A stretch of DNA of 50,059 nt from Rhizobium sp. Q54 (GCA_945870035.1 CAMBQQ010000018.1:1-50059), one strand, 5' to 3'; positions 36,044-44,312 are shown, numbered from the stretch's first letter. Made by a program: numbers and translations. The notes: generated by a model from the letters alone, not told the origin.

Positions 36044-36856
36044 ATGAACGTACACACCCAAACCGACACCTCAGTCCTGCTGCGCGAGCGCGACGGCCCG
36101 ATCGCCATCCTGACGCTGAACCGCCCGGCCGCGCGCAACAGCCTGTCCGAAGCGCTGCTGATCGCGCTGTCGGAAGCCTGGCACGACATCGCCGCCGACA
36201 AGTCGGTGCGCGCCGTGGTGCTGACCGGCAACGGCCCGGCCTTCTGCGCCGGTCACGACATGAAGGAAATGACCGCGCGGCGCAGCGATGCCGATGGCGG
36301 CCGCGCCTATTTCCGCACGCTGATGACGACATGCAGCGCCATGATGCAGCAGATCGTCCATCTGCCGCAGCCGGTCATCGCCGCCGTGCAGGGCGTCGCC
36401 ACCGCCGCCGGTTGCCAGCTCGTCGCCAGTTGCGATCTTGCGGTCGCCTCCTCCGCCGCGAAGTTCGCCACGCCCGGTGTCGACATCGGCCTGTTCTGCT
36501 CGACGCCAATGGTGGCGCTGTCGCGCAACGTATCGCGCAAGCACGCCATGGAAATGTTGCTGACCGGCGACATGGTCTTGGCAGATCGCGCCGCCGAAAT
36601 CGGCCTCGTCAACCGCATCGTGCCGGCCGGCGAAGAGCTTGCCGCCGCCATCGCGCTGGCCAAACAGATCGCCGCGAAGTCGTCCTACACACTCAAGATC
36701 GGCAAGCAGGCTTTCTACCAGCAGGCCGAAATGAGTCTCGCCGCTGCCTACGCCCATGCCTCCGAAGTGATGACCGAGAACATGATGGCGCGCGACGCCG
36801 AGGAAGGCATCTGCGCCTTCATCGACAAGCGCACGCCGACTTGGGAAGACCGGTGA
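36044..36856 (+). CDS. enoyl-CoA hydratase/isomerase family protein
   Basis: This 270-residue crotonase-fold protein has the oxyanion-hole segments RPAARNSLSEAL and PAFCAGHDMKEM, and the core QPVIAAVQGVATAAGCQLVASCDLAVAS. The usual catalytic Glu positions are partly replaced (CSTPMVALSRNVSRKHAME), so the reaction may be isomerisation or hydrolysis rather than hydration. Its TGA overlaps a GTG start of the next gene (36853-36856). Confidence 0.88.
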   Translation: MNVHTQTDTSVLLRERDGPIAILTLNRPAARNSLSEALLIALSEAWHDIAADKSVRAVVLTGNGPAFCAGHDMKEMTARRSDADGGRAYFRTLMTTCSAMMQQIVHLPQPVIAAVQGVATAAGCQLVASCDLAVASSAAKFATPGVDIGLFCSTPMVALSRNVSRKHAMEMLLTGDMVLADRAAEIGLVNRIVPAGEELAAAIALAKQIAAKSSYTLKIGKQAFYQQAEMSLAAAYAHASEVMTENMMARDAEEGICAFIDKRTPTWEDR

Positions 36857-37347
36857 CGGCGAACAACTCCTCCCTCGTCTTCACGCCGGCAGCCCAACAG
36901 GCGCAAGCCGAGCGCGGCTCGGCCAAGGCTTACGCCTCGCGCCTCGAAGAAGGTTTTCCCGACAAGGTCACGCCGGAACTGGCCGCCTTCATCGCCCAGC
37001 AGGACACCGTGTTTCTCGCCACCGCCAATGCGCAAGGCGCGCCCTACATCCAGCATCGCGGCGGGCCGAAAGGCTTCATCAAAGTTATCGATGAGCACAC
37101 GCTCGGCTTCGCCGATTATCGCGGCAACCGGCAATACATCACGCTGGCGAATCTCAGCGAGAACGACCGCGCCTATCTCTTTCTGCTCGATCCGGCGCGC
37201 AAGCAGCGCATCAAACTGTGGGGCCGCGCCCGCATCGTCGAGAACGATCCGGCTTTGGTCGAGCGCCTGTTCGACGCCGGCTACAAGGCCAGGCCCGAAC
37301 GCGCCATCCTCTTCACCATCGAAGCCTGGGACGTGAACTGCTCGTAG
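36853..37347 (+). CDS. pyridoxamine 5'-phosphate oxidase-fold protein, cut short by an amber codon
   Basis: This 164-residue flavin-binding-fold protein starts at GTG overlapping the previous stop and reads QQDTVFLATANAQGAPYIQH, GGPKGFIKVIDEHTLGF, RGNRQYITLANL and ERAILFTIEAWDVNCS. In relatives the frame continues NCPQHI...; here TCG-TAG stands where CCG-CAG is expected. After the TAG, 43 further codons stay open in frame to a TGA (37477-37479) that overlaps the next start. So either this is a recent nonsense change or the amber is read through. The flavin-binding core is intact, so the short form may still work. Confidence 0.75.
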   Translation: MTANNSSLVFTPAAQQAQAERGSAKAYASRLEEGFPDKVTPELAAFIAQQDTVFLATANAQGAPYIQHRGGPKGFIKVIDEHTLGFADYRGNRQYITLANLSENDRAYLFLLDPARKQRIKLWGRARIVENDPALVERLFDAGYKARPERAILFTIEAWDVNCS

Positions 37348-37479
37348 CACATTGTCACCCGCTTCACCGAAGCCGAGATCGAAGGCGCGTTCGACACCGT
37401 GCAGCGCAAAATCGCAGAACTGGAATCCGAGAATGCCGCTTTGCGCGCGCAACTCGCCGCGCTAAAGACAACCTCATGA
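37348..37479 (+). other. orphaned C-terminal tail of the PNPOx-fold gene
   Basis: In the same frame after the amber codon the sequence reads HIVTRFTEAEIEGAFDTVQ and then a heptad-like helix (KIAELESENAALRAQLAAL). It ends in TGA with an ATGA overlap to the CoA-binding protein gene, showing that this was the original gene end. Confidence 0.7.
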
Positions 37480-38024
37480 ACCACGACTCCTATCCCGACG
37501 CCTACATCCGCGGCATTCTCAATACCGTGAAGACCATCGCCATGGTCGGCATCTCGCCGAAGGAGAACCGGCCGAGCTATTTCGTGTTCAAGTATTTTCT
37601 CGAACGCGGCAAGCGCATGATCCCGGTCAATCCCGGACAGACCGGCAAGGACATTCTCGGCCAGAAGGTCTACGCCAGGCTCGCCGACATTCCAGAGCCG
37701 GTCGACATGGTCGATATCTTCCGCGCCTCGGAATTCGTCTTGCCCGTGGTGCAGGAGGCGCTGGCCCTCAAGCCGCTGCCGCAAGTCATCTGGATGCAGC
37801 TGCAAATTCGCAACGACGAAGCAGCCAGCTTGGCGGAAGCCGCCGGCGTCAAGGTGGTGATGAACCGCTGCCCGAAAATCGAATATGGCCGGCTGTCGTC
37901 GGAGATTTCCTGGATGGGCATCAACTCGCGCACATTGTCGTCGAAGCGGGCGCAGAACCTCGGCACCGGCTTTCAGCGCATGGGGCTCGGGCAAGGCAAA
38001 AAGGAAGAACCCTCCGGTTCATAA
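37476..38024 (+). CDS. CoA-binding domain protein (YccU-like)
   Basis: This 182-residue cytoplasmic protein has a Rossmann-type CoA-binding domain: TVKTIAMVGISPKENRPSY, MIPVNPGQTGKDILG, DMVDIFRASEFVLPVVQEAL, QVIWMQLQIRNDEA and the late VVMNRCPKIEYGRL. Its start overlaps the in-frame end of the PNPOx-fold gene. The trio with the crotonase suggests one operon; a specific function for such stand-alone proteins is not known. Confidence 0.85.
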   Translation: MNHDSYPDAYIRGILNTVKTIAMVGISPKENRPSYFVFKYFLERGKRMIPVNPGQTGKDILGQKVYARLADIPEPVDMVDIFRASEFVLPVVQEALALKPLPQVIWMQLQIRNDEAASLAEAAGVKVVMNRCPKIEYGRLSSEISWMGINSRTLSSKRAQNLGTGFQRMGLGQGKKEEPSGS

Positions 38025-38179
38025 GGCGAATTTGCTAACCAGGGCTGAGCTGCGATAACGCGCACGCCGTTTTCACGCGAAATTCAAACGCCCTGTCCCT
38101 TGACCCTTTCCTGCCATTGGCTAAACCTGCGCCATAAGCACGGGCAACATTTCGGCCCGGCAGCAAGGGATTTATGATC

Positions 38180-39469
38180 ATGGCAGACGCCGAACGCATT
38201 CCCGGTTTCAACACGCTCGCCGTTCACGCCGGCGCCAAGCCGGACCCAACGACTGGCGCGCGCGCAACGCCGATCTACCAGACCACATCCTTCGTATTCG
38301 ACGACGTCGAGCACGCCGCATCGCTGTTCGGCCTTCAGGCCTTCGGCAATATCTACACCCGCATCGGCAACCCGACCAACGCCGTGTTGGAAGAGCGTGT
38401 TGCGGCGCTCGAAGGCGGCACCGCCGCTCTCGCCGTCGCCTCCGGCCACGCCGCGCAGGTCGTCGTCATGCAGACGCTGCTGATGCCGGGCGACGAATTC
38501 ATCGCCTCGAAGAAGCTCTATGGCGGCTCGATCAACCAGTTCAATCACGCCTTCAAGAGCTTCGGCTGGAACGTGGTCTGGGCCGATCCGGACGACATCG
38601 CCTCGTTCGAAGCGGCAGTATCGCCGAAGACCAAGGCGATCTTCATCGAGTCGATTGCCAATCCCGGCGGCGTCATCACCGACATCGAGGCCATCGGCAA
38701 GATCGCGCGCAAGGCCAATGTGCCGCTGATCGTCGACAATACTTTGGCCACACCTTACCTGTGCAAGCCGATCGAGTTCGGCGCCGACATCGTCGTGCAC
38801 TCGCTCACCAAATTCCTCGGCGGCCACGGCAACTCCATCGGTGGCATCATCGTCGATGCCGGCACCTTCAATTGGTCGCGCGACAAGAAGTACCCGATGC
38901 TATGCGAACCGCGCCCGGAATATTCCGGCATCGTGCTGCACGAAACCTTCGGCAATTTCGCCTTCGCCATCGCCTGCCGCGTGCTCGGCCTGCGCGATCT
39001 CGGGCCGGCTTTGTCGCCGTTCAATGCGTTCCTGATTTCGACCGGCATCGAGACGCTGCCGCTGCGGATGCAGCGCCATTGCGACAATGCGCTCGCCGTC
39101 GCCACATGGCTCGCGAGCCGCCCGGAAGTCGCCTGGGTCAGCTATCCGGGCCTACCGTCCGACAAGTATCACGCGTTGGCCGAGAAATACGTGCCGAAGG
39201 GCGCGGGCGCGGTGATGACTGTCGGCCTCAAGGGCGGGTTTGAAGCCGGCGTCAAACTTGTGTCGAACGTGAAGCTGTTCTCGCATGTCGCCAATATCGG
39301 CGACACCAAGTCGCTGATCATCCATCCGGCCTCGACCACGCACAAGCAGTTGTCGGATGCGCAGAAGGTGCAGGCCGGCGCCGGTCCCGACGTCGTGCGC
39401 CTGTCGATCGGCATCGAGGACAAGGAAGACATCATCGCCGATCTCGAACTCGGATTGACGGCGAAGTAA
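38180..39469 (+). CDS. metY: O-acetylhomoserine aminocarboxypropyltransferase
   Basis: This 429-residue PLP enzyme forms homocysteine or methionine from O-acetylhomoserine and sulfide or methanethiol. Signatures include FNTLAVHAGAKPDPTTGAR, PIYQTTSFVF, YTRIGNPTN, the PLP lysine in HSLTKFLGGHGN and the C-terminal HPASTTHKQLSDAQ. ATG at 38180 is chosen because AAGGGA lies 9 bp upstream; ATG at 38174 is too close. No riboswitch is evident in the 155-bp leader. A VanX-type gene follows 6 bp after its stop. Confidence 0.93.
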   Translation: MADAERIPGFNTLAVHAGAKPDPTTGARATPIYQTTSFVFDDVEHAASLFGLQAFGNIYTRIGNPTNAVLEERVAALEGGTAALAVASGHAAQVVVMQTLLMPGDEFIASKKLYGGSINQFNHAFKSFGWNVVWADPDDIASFEAAVSPKTKAIFIESIANPGGVITDIEAIGKIARKANVPLIVDNTLATPYLCKPIEFGADIVVHSLTKFLGGHGNSIGGIIVDAGTFNWSRDKKYPMLCEPRPEYSGIVLHETFGNFAFAIACRVLGLRDLGPALSPFNAFLISTGIETLPLRMQRHCDNALAVATWLASRPEVAWVSYPGLPSDKYHALAEKYVPKGAGAVMTVGLKGGFEAGVKLVSNVKLFSHVANIGDTKSLIIHPASTTHKQLSDAQKVQAGAGPDVVRLSIGIEDKEDIIADLELGLTAK

Positions 39470-39475
39470 CGCGGC

Positions 39476-40195
39476 ATGGCGCGGGCCATCATTGCACTGG
39501 CGATGATGGTCCTCGCCGTCGCGTCGGCGCACGCCGCGCCGCTTGTTTACCTCCGCGACATCGACCCCAGCATCGCGCAGGACATGCGCTATGCGACCTC
39601 GGACAATTTCACCGGCAAGCCATTGCCCGGCTACACCGCGGCGGAATGTCTGTTGCTGCCGCAGGTCGCGCGCGCCCTCAAGCGCGTGCAGACAGACCTC
39701 GCCGCCGCCGACCTGTCGCTGAAAGTCTATGACTGCTACCGCCCGGCCCGCGCCGTCGCGCGTATGGCGGCGTGGGCGCGCGGCAAAGGCGGAGCGTCGC
39801 GCTTTTATCCGGCGCTCGACAAAGCGAAACTGTTCGCGCTCGGTTACATCGCCAGTCATTCGGCGCATTCGCGCGGCGTCGCCGTCGATCTCACCCTAGT
39901 GCCGCGCCACGCCACGCCCGCCACCTTCGATCCGTCGGCACAATACGGCCCCTGCACCTCCGCGCAACGCGCGCCCGATAACAGCCTCGACATGAGCACC
40001 GGCTTCGATTGCTTCGACGGCAAAAGCCATATGCACAGCACGGCCATCACTTTGGCCCAGGCCGCCAACCGCCGCGCGCTGCTGAACGCGATGCGCAAGC
40101 ACGGCTTCGCCAATTACAAACGTGAATGGTGGCACTTCTCGTTTCGCGGCGCCGGCAGCGGCGTTGCCTACGACCTGCCGATCGTGCCGCGCTAG
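39476..40195 (+). CDS. D-alanyl-D-alanine dipeptidase, VanX-type (M15D)
   Basis: This 239-residue periplasmic zinc peptidase has a Sec signal (residues 1-21, ending SAHA). The zinc site is complete: SAHSRGVAVDL (His and Asp) and EWWHFSF (Glu base and second His). VYDCYRPARAVARM supplies the conserved Arg. Such enzymes in Gram-negatives recycle D-Ala-D-Ala from peptidoglycan and need not mean vancomycin resistance; no vanH/vanA partners are here. It lies 6 bp after metY and ends with a 4-bp overlap with the convergent crotonase gene. Confidence 0.88.
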   Translation: MARAIIALAMMVLAVASAHAAPLVYLRDIDPSIAQDMRYATSDNFTGKPLPGYTAAECLLLPQVARALKRVQTDLAAADLSLKVYDCYRPARAVARMAAWARGKGGASRFYPALDKAKLFALGYIASHSAHSRGVAVDLTLVPRHATPATFDPSAQYGPCTSAQRAPDNSLDMSTGFDCFDGKSHMHSTAITLAQAANRRALLNAMRKHGFANYKREWWHFSFRGAGSGVAYDLPIVPR

Positions 40196-40950
40196 GCCCG
40201 CTTATTCAATGTCTTGTCGACATAATCGGCAACGCGGGCCAATGTCTCGCCTTGCAGCCAGATCTCCGTCACCTTCTTGTCGGTCGCCGCGCCGCTCAAG
40301 ACCATGCGCTCGCTCACCTCTTGACGGACCTGCAATTTGGTTTGCGTGAAAGCCTCCGGCGACAGACCGGCATAAAACGCCGCCGCGTCATGCGCCCGCG
40401 CCATCAGCCCGCCCGGCTCGGCCACTTCATCGATCCAGCCTTTCGCCAGCGCATCGGCCGTCGGATAGGTCGCGCCGGTCAGCGCGAATTCCGGCAGATA
40501 GCGCGGCGGCACTGCGAAGCGCACCACCTCGAAGGCCAAGGCCGGCAATGGCACGCCGACCAGCATTTCGGTAATGCCGATCCGTCCGCTCTCGCGCGCC
40601 ATGATGCGGCGATCGGCGCAGGCCGCCAGCACCGCGCCGCCAGCCATGGCATGGCCGTTGATCGCCGCGATCACCGGCTTCGGGTGAAAGAACACCGCGT
40701 CATAGAGCCTGTGCAGGCTCGGCAGAAACCGACAGACATAATCGGCGCCGCCGGCGCTCAGTTGCTTCAAATCGACGCCGGCGGAGAAAATCCGGCCCTG
40801 CCCGGTCAGCACGATGGCCTTGATGTCGGGCCCGCGCAGCGCCTTGAGACTCGCCGTCAGCGTGTCGCAGAACTTGATGTCGAGCGCATTGGCCTTGCCG
40901 TGCGTCATCGTGATGGTGGCGATGCCGGCTTCGTGCTGGACGTCGATCAT
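40192..40950 (-). CDS. enoyl-CoA hydratase/isomerase family protein
   Basis: This 252-residue crotonase-fold protein reads THGKANALDIKF, GQGRIFSAGVDLKQL, KPVIAAINGHAMAGGAVLAAC and SGRIGITEMLVGVPLP. The Glu in ITEML sits where the active-site acid lies in hydratases. It is joined to ctaA by a 4-bp overlap (40947-40950) on the minus strand. It may act in fatty-acid or branched-chain breakdown; substrate unknown. Confidence 0.87.
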   Translation of the reverse strand: MIDVQHEAGIATITMTHGKANALDIKFCDTLTASLKALRGPDIKAIVLTGQGRIFSAGVDLKQLSAGGADYVCRFLPSLHRLYDAVFFHPKPVIAAINGHAMAGGAVLAACADRRIMARESGRIGITEMLVGVPLPALAFEVVRFAVPPRYLPEFALTGATYPTADALAKGWIDEVAEPGGLMARAHDAAAFYAGLSPEAFTQTKLQVRQEVSERMVLSGAATDKKVTEIWLQGETLARVADYVDKTLNKRA

Positions 40951-42044
40951 GCGCCCAATCCCGCACTTTGCCCCACGGGCCGCAGCGCACGTTCCGGCGC
41001 GCGCCGCGACAGCGCTTCGCCATGCACGGCGGCGATACTGAGCAGCAGCACCGCCAGCATCTGGTGCGACAGCGCGAGAGAAAGCGGCGCCGATTCAAGC
41101 AGCGTGACGATGCCGAGCACCGCTTGCAAGGTCACGCCGATCGCCAGCAGCAGCGCGCCGTGCGCCGCGCTGCCGGCGCGCCACGCCTGATAAGCATGCA
41201 GCCAGGCGCCGATGAACAGCGCATAGGCCAGCAGGCGATGATTGAACTGCACCGTCAACGTATTCTCGAACAGATTGCGCCACGCCGGCTGAATGAACCA
41301 CAGCCGCGCACCGTCCGGCACGAAAGCGCCATCGATCAACGGCCAGGTGTTATAGGTCAGTCCGGCATCGAGCCCGGCGACCAGCGCGCCGAGATAGATC
41401 TGCAACAGCATCGCCAGCATCAGCACCAATGCGCCGATCCGCAACCGCGCCGGCGGCGCCGCGCGCGCCTTCGGCATGAGACCTTGCGCCGTCCACAGCA
41501 CCGCGGCGTAAATCGCGCACGCCAGCGTCAAATGAAAGCCGAGCCGGTACTGCGACACGCTGACGAGATTGCTGCCGGCCAGTCCCGACGACACCATCCA
41601 CCAGCCGACCGCGCCAAGCGCCGCGCCGCCGGCGAACATGCCCCATAGCCGCAGCTTCAGGCCCGGCGGCACCCAGCCGCGCCACAGGAAAAACAAAAAC
41701 GGCAGCAGGAACACAAAGCCCGTCGTGCGCGCCAGCAAGCGGTGCGACCACTCCCAAAAGTAAATCGTCTTGAACTCATCCAGGCTCATGCCGCGATTGA
41801 CCTGCTGGTATTGCGGGATCGCCTGATACTTGGCGAATTCGCTCTGCCAATCGCCTTGCGACAAAGGCGGCAGCACGCCGGTCACCGGTTTCCATTCGGT
41901 GATCGACAATCCCGATTCAGTCAGCCGCGTCGCGCCGCCGACCACCAAGGTCAAAAAGATCATCGCCGCGACGGCGTAAAGCCACAGCCGCACCGCGCCC
42001 AGTTGTCGCGGCAAGATGTCTGGATTGAGCGTCGATTCCGGCAT
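40947..42044 (-). CDS. ctaA: heme A synthase (COX15/CtaA)
   Basis: This 365-residue inner-membrane protein with about eight helices converts heme O to heme A for aa3-type oxidases. Conserved His residues lie in EWSHRLLAR, RLGFHLTLA, FNHRLLAY and LSHQMLAV, and the N-terminal GGATRLTESGLSITEWKPV is diagnostic. It is divergent from the DUF2842 gene, a pairing common in Rhizobiales. Confidence 0.95.
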   Translation of the reverse strand: MPESTLNPDILPRQLGAVRLWLYAVAAMIFLTLVVGGATRLTESGLSITEWKPVTGVLPPLSQGDWQSEFAKYQAIPQYQQVNRGMSLDEFKTIYFWEWSHRLLARTTGFVFLLPFLFFLWRGWVPPGLKLRLWGMFAGGAALGAVGWWMVSSGLAGSNLVSVSQYRLGFHLTLACAIYAAVLWTAQGLMPKARAAPPARLRIGALVLMLAMLLQIYLGALVAGLDAGLTYNTWPLIDGAFVPDGARLWFIQPAWRNLFENTLTVQFNHRLLAYALFIGAWLHAYQAWRAGSAAHGALLLAIGVTLQAVLGIVTLLESAPLSLALSHQMLAVLLLSIAAVHGEALSRRAPERALRPVGQSAGLGA

Positions 42045-42150
42045 GATTTTGCGCGTTCATCAGGCTTGCGGGAAGGTGCGCGAACCATATAGTCAGGGCG
42101 TCAGGAAACGCAAATTTCCCTGGCGCATAGCCGCCACCTGAAAGAACGCC

Positions 42151-42372
42151 ATGCCGCCTCGCTTGCGCAAGTTCATCGGCGCCGTCGCCCTCCTCGTCCT
42201 GGTCATGGTCTGGGCGCTGCTCGCCATGGCGCTGGCGCAGTCGGTGCTGCTCGACATCAACGGCCTGGTCGCTGCGATCTATTACGCCGTCGCCGGCCTC
42301 GGCTGGGTGCTGCCGGCGATGCCGATCATTTCCTGGATGTCGAAAGGAGACCGGGAAAAGGCGAAAGCGTGA
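42151..42372 (+). CDS. DUF2842 membrane protein
   Basis: This 73-residue protein has two membrane helices (VALLVLVMVWALLAMALAQ and GLVAAIYYAVAGLGWVLPA) and a charged tail. The pattern and its place next to ctaA match DUF2842, which is widespread in alphaproteobacteria. The function is unknown; a link to cytochrome oxidase assembly is suggested only by neighbourhood. Confidence 0.82.
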   Translation: MPPRLRKFIGAVALLVLVMVWALLAMALAQSVLLDINGLVAAIYYAVAGLGWVLPAMPIISWMSKGDREKAKA

Positions 42373-42411
42373 GCCCTTGCCCCCAATCCTCCCCGGCCTT
42401 ATCTCAGCCGC

Positions 42412-42690
42412 ATGGCCTCTTCCGTCCGCGACAATCCCGACCGCAACCGCTTCGAACTGGCAACGCCCGCCGGCACCGCTTTCGCCAGCTACCGGCGCGA
42501 CGACTTCACGGTGACGATCATGCACACCGAAGTGCCGCGCGCGCTCGAGGGCCGCGGCATCGGCTCGCAGTTGGTCGCCGGCACGCTCGACCTGATCCGC
42601 GGCGAAGGCCGCAAGGTGGTGCCGCTATGCTCCTTCGTGCGCCATTTCATCAACACGCACGCGGACTACGCCGACCTGGTGAAGCGCTAA
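42412..42690 (+). CDS. small GNAT-type N-acetyltransferase (YjdJ/GTLF3B-like)
   Basis: This 92-residue minimal acetyltransferase reads FASYRRDDFTVTIMHTEVP, then the acetyl-CoA loop ALEGRGIGSQLVAGTLDLIR (20 residues) and VVPLCSFVRHFINTH. It belongs to the short Acetyltransf_CG group, which lacks the N-terminal arm of full GNATs. Substrate unknown. Confidence 0.85.
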   Translation: MASSVRDNPDRNRFELATPAGTAFASYRRDDFTVTIMHTEVPRALEGRGIGSQLVAGTLDLIRGEGRKVVPLCSFVRHFINTHADYADLVKR

Positions 42691-42693
42691 GCC

Positions 42694-43293
42694 TCACGCC
42701 AATCCCGGTATCTCCACCAGCAGCCAGAAGCCGTTGATCGTCAGCAGCAGGCCGATAATGCCGATGGCGCCGCCGAAATAGGCCAGCCACGCCAGATTGG
42801 CGACGATCGCCACCGAGGTCAGCACGATGGCGATCTGCAAAAGCGCCTCGGCGTAATCGAAATACGGATCCTGCTTGAGCGCGTGGTCGCGCAGGCCCTC
42901 GTGCTCCTTGGCGCGCACCAGCAATTCCTTCTTGCCCTCGCGCGTGTCCGGCTCGGATTCGTAGCGGGCGATCGTCGCCTTGTAGCGCGCGACCTTCTCG
43001 CGGACCGCCTGCTTGGCGACGTCCGGCGCCGCCGGATCGGCAAGCCAGACCAGTTCGGCCTCGTCCACGGCAAGCCCGAGCACCGCCTGGCGCAGGTTCT
43101 TGGCCTGGTAGAAGCTGAAATAGTTCGAGGCCGCCACGTTGTTGTTGAGCGCTTCCTTGCCGGCATTCGAGCCGCCCAGGCCGCAGATCGCCAGCACCAT
43201 GGCAAAGGCGGCGATCATTACCGCGGCGCGCTGCTTGAAGCGGTCGGTCTCCGTGCTCGCGTCCATCATCTCGGCGGCATCTTCGGCTTTCAT
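42694..43293 (-). CDS. DUF4337 family membrane protein
   Basis: This 199-residue protein has one N-terminal membrane helix (VMIAAFAMVLAICGLGG), a helical middle with ASNYFSFYQAKNLRQAV and charged repeats, and two C-terminal helices (IAIVLTSVAIVANLAWLAYF and IGIIGLLLTINGFWLLV). This layout is that of DUF4337; function unknown. ATG at 43293 gives the family start (MKAEDAAEMMD); 43317 would add eight residues. Confidence 0.75.
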   Translation of the reverse strand: MKAEDAAEMMDASTETDRFKQRAAVMIAAFAMVLAICGLGGSNAGKEALNNNVAASNYFSFYQAKNLRQAVLGLAVDEAELVWLADPAAPDVAKQAVREKVARYKATIARYESEPDTREGKKELLVRAKEHEGLRDHALKQDPYFDYAEALLQIAIVLTSVAIVANLAWLAYFGGAIGIIGLLLTINGFWLLVEIPGLA

Positions 43294-43431
43294 CGCGCGT
43301 CCTCGGCGTTGTCTCATGCAGTTGGCGGGGGAACCTAACCGGTCGGCGCTGGCGGTGAAATGACGGCGACGGCCGGTTCGGGAAACCGTGCACAGGAACG
43401 TCGCGCGCGGCGCAGACCCGGCGTGTCAAAA

Positions 43432-43477
43432 AATAATCCTAAAAAACCTATTGACCGCGATCCATAATAGGATTATT
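43432..43477. promoter_or_regulatory. AT-rich dyad with promoter-like elements
   Basis: AATAATCCTA (43432-43441) and TAGGATTATT (43468-43477) form a perfect 10-bp inverted repeat with a 26-bp spacer containing TTGACC (43451-43456). A TATTTA at 43474-43479 lies 17 bp further. The A+T patch is abrupt within very G+C-rich DNA. It could be the promoter/operator of the structured stretch that follows or the end of a repeat element. Confidence 0.4.
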
Positions 43478-43484
43478 TATATTC

Positions 43485-43950
43485 CTGCTCGCCCCTCGTG
43501 AGGGGACGCGAACCAGTTGCTCCGGCTCGCGGGGGACGGGCCGGCGTCCGCGGGTTTGCTCTCAGCAGGGGCAGACACTCGGGCGGTGCCGGGGCTCCAC
43601 CCGGGGGCACTAGGACCCCCCGCCGGGAGCCGGCTGACGGTGCGAAGCCGTTGGCCTTGCCGGGGCAAAAGGGTTCTCGGTGCCCAAAAGGGCCGAGCGC
43701 CCGGCCGCTCTCGTGAGGCCAATAGCCGCCGGAAGCGTGGCCCGGCTGCCGCGAAAGCGCCGGACGGCGCGCCGAGAGGCGCCACGCACTCAGCAATGAG
43801 TGCGTGCAGCTACCACGACGCGCCTTTCGGTGCGCCGTCCCCCTCTTCTTTCTCGAAGAGGGCCTGCCCCCGCGAAGGCGGGGGACGCTGCTCAAGCCTC
43901 GGGCGCGAAAGCGCGCCGCGAGAATGCACAAACACGCCCCCCCTCCCACC
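43485..43950. other. G+C-rich, hairpin-dense stretch: possible structured RNA or repeat element
   Basis: About 465 bp without a convincing gene: several frames are open on both strands only because stops are rare in such G+C-rich DNA. Hairpins are frequent: CCCCT/AGGGG (43492-43504); a perfect 9-bp stem ACGCACTCA/TGAGTGCGT with loop GCAA (43784-43805); CCCTCTTC/GAAGAGGG around 43851-43872; CCCCCGC/GCGGGGG with loop GAAG (about 43877-43894); GCGC-GAAA-GCGC near 43903. Several loops are GNRA tetraloops, which suggests RNA structure. It does not match RNase P, tmRNA, 6S or SRP RNA by eye. Confidence 0.4.
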
Positions 43951-43963
43951 AAGGAAATCCACC

Positions 43964-44281
43964 ATGAACAAGGAAGACCGCAAGAAATTGCGTCAGGACA
44001 TCGCCCGCGTTCAGTTCAAGATCGTCGATACCGCCGCGCACATCGTCGATGTCGTCGCCGCCGACATGAAGCGGCCGGCCGAGGAGCGTAAAATGCAGGC
44101 GAGCGCCGCCCGCCGCCAGGTCGCCAATCTGCTGCGCCTGTCGCAATACTGCGCCAACAAAGCCTGCCGGCGGTCGCATTGCTGCCGCGGCGAGCCGCTG
44201 CATTGCCTGCAAAGCGCGATGCCGCTGATGCCGCCGGAAGCGTTCGGGGATTTGGTGAAAAAGAAGCGGAAGCGCGCCTGA
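43964..44281 (+). CDS. small Cys-rich hypothetical protein
   Basis: This 105-residue protein has a helical N-terminal half (KKLRQDIARVQFKIVDTAAH) and a C-terminal cluster YCANKACRRSHCCRGEPLHC with five Cys and two His, which could bind a metal ion. The end is basic (KKKRKRA). AAGGAA lies 8 bp upstream of ATG at 43964. I do not recognise a named family. It follows the structured stretch directly, whose transcript could be its leader. Confidence 0.7.
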   Translation: MNKEDRKKLRQDIARVQFKIVDTAAHIVDVVAADMKRPAEERKMQASAARRQVANLLRLSQYCANKACRRSHCCRGEPLHCLQSAMPLMPPEAFGDLVKKKRKRA

Positions 44282-44312
44282 GACATGCAATGGAGCGCGA
44301 TCGACATTCCGC

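Noticed and set aside
38060..38179. A SAM-II or SAH riboswitch before metY
   Set aside because: Alphaproteobacterial met genes often have SAM-II, so I looked, but the conserved GTGATTT and GCTAAAGAGGG-type pseudoknot strands are not both present; only GGCTAAAC resembles part of it.
39476..40195. A vancomycin-resistance cluster
   Set aside because: Only the VanX-type peptidase is present, with no vanH/vanA ligase; Gram-negative homologues recycle wall dipeptide.
43485..43950. RNase P RNA, tmRNA or 6S RNA
   Set aside because: The RNase P core GAGGAAAGTCC, the tmRNA tag region and tRNA-like ends, and the 6S bubble were searched for by eye on both strands and not found.
43473..43952. A 159-codon minus-strand frame and plus-strand frames in the hairpin-dense stretch
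   Set aside because: Several overlapping frames are open at once on both strands because stops are rare in this G+C-rich DNA; Arg/Pro/Gly-rich products with no domain or start signal.
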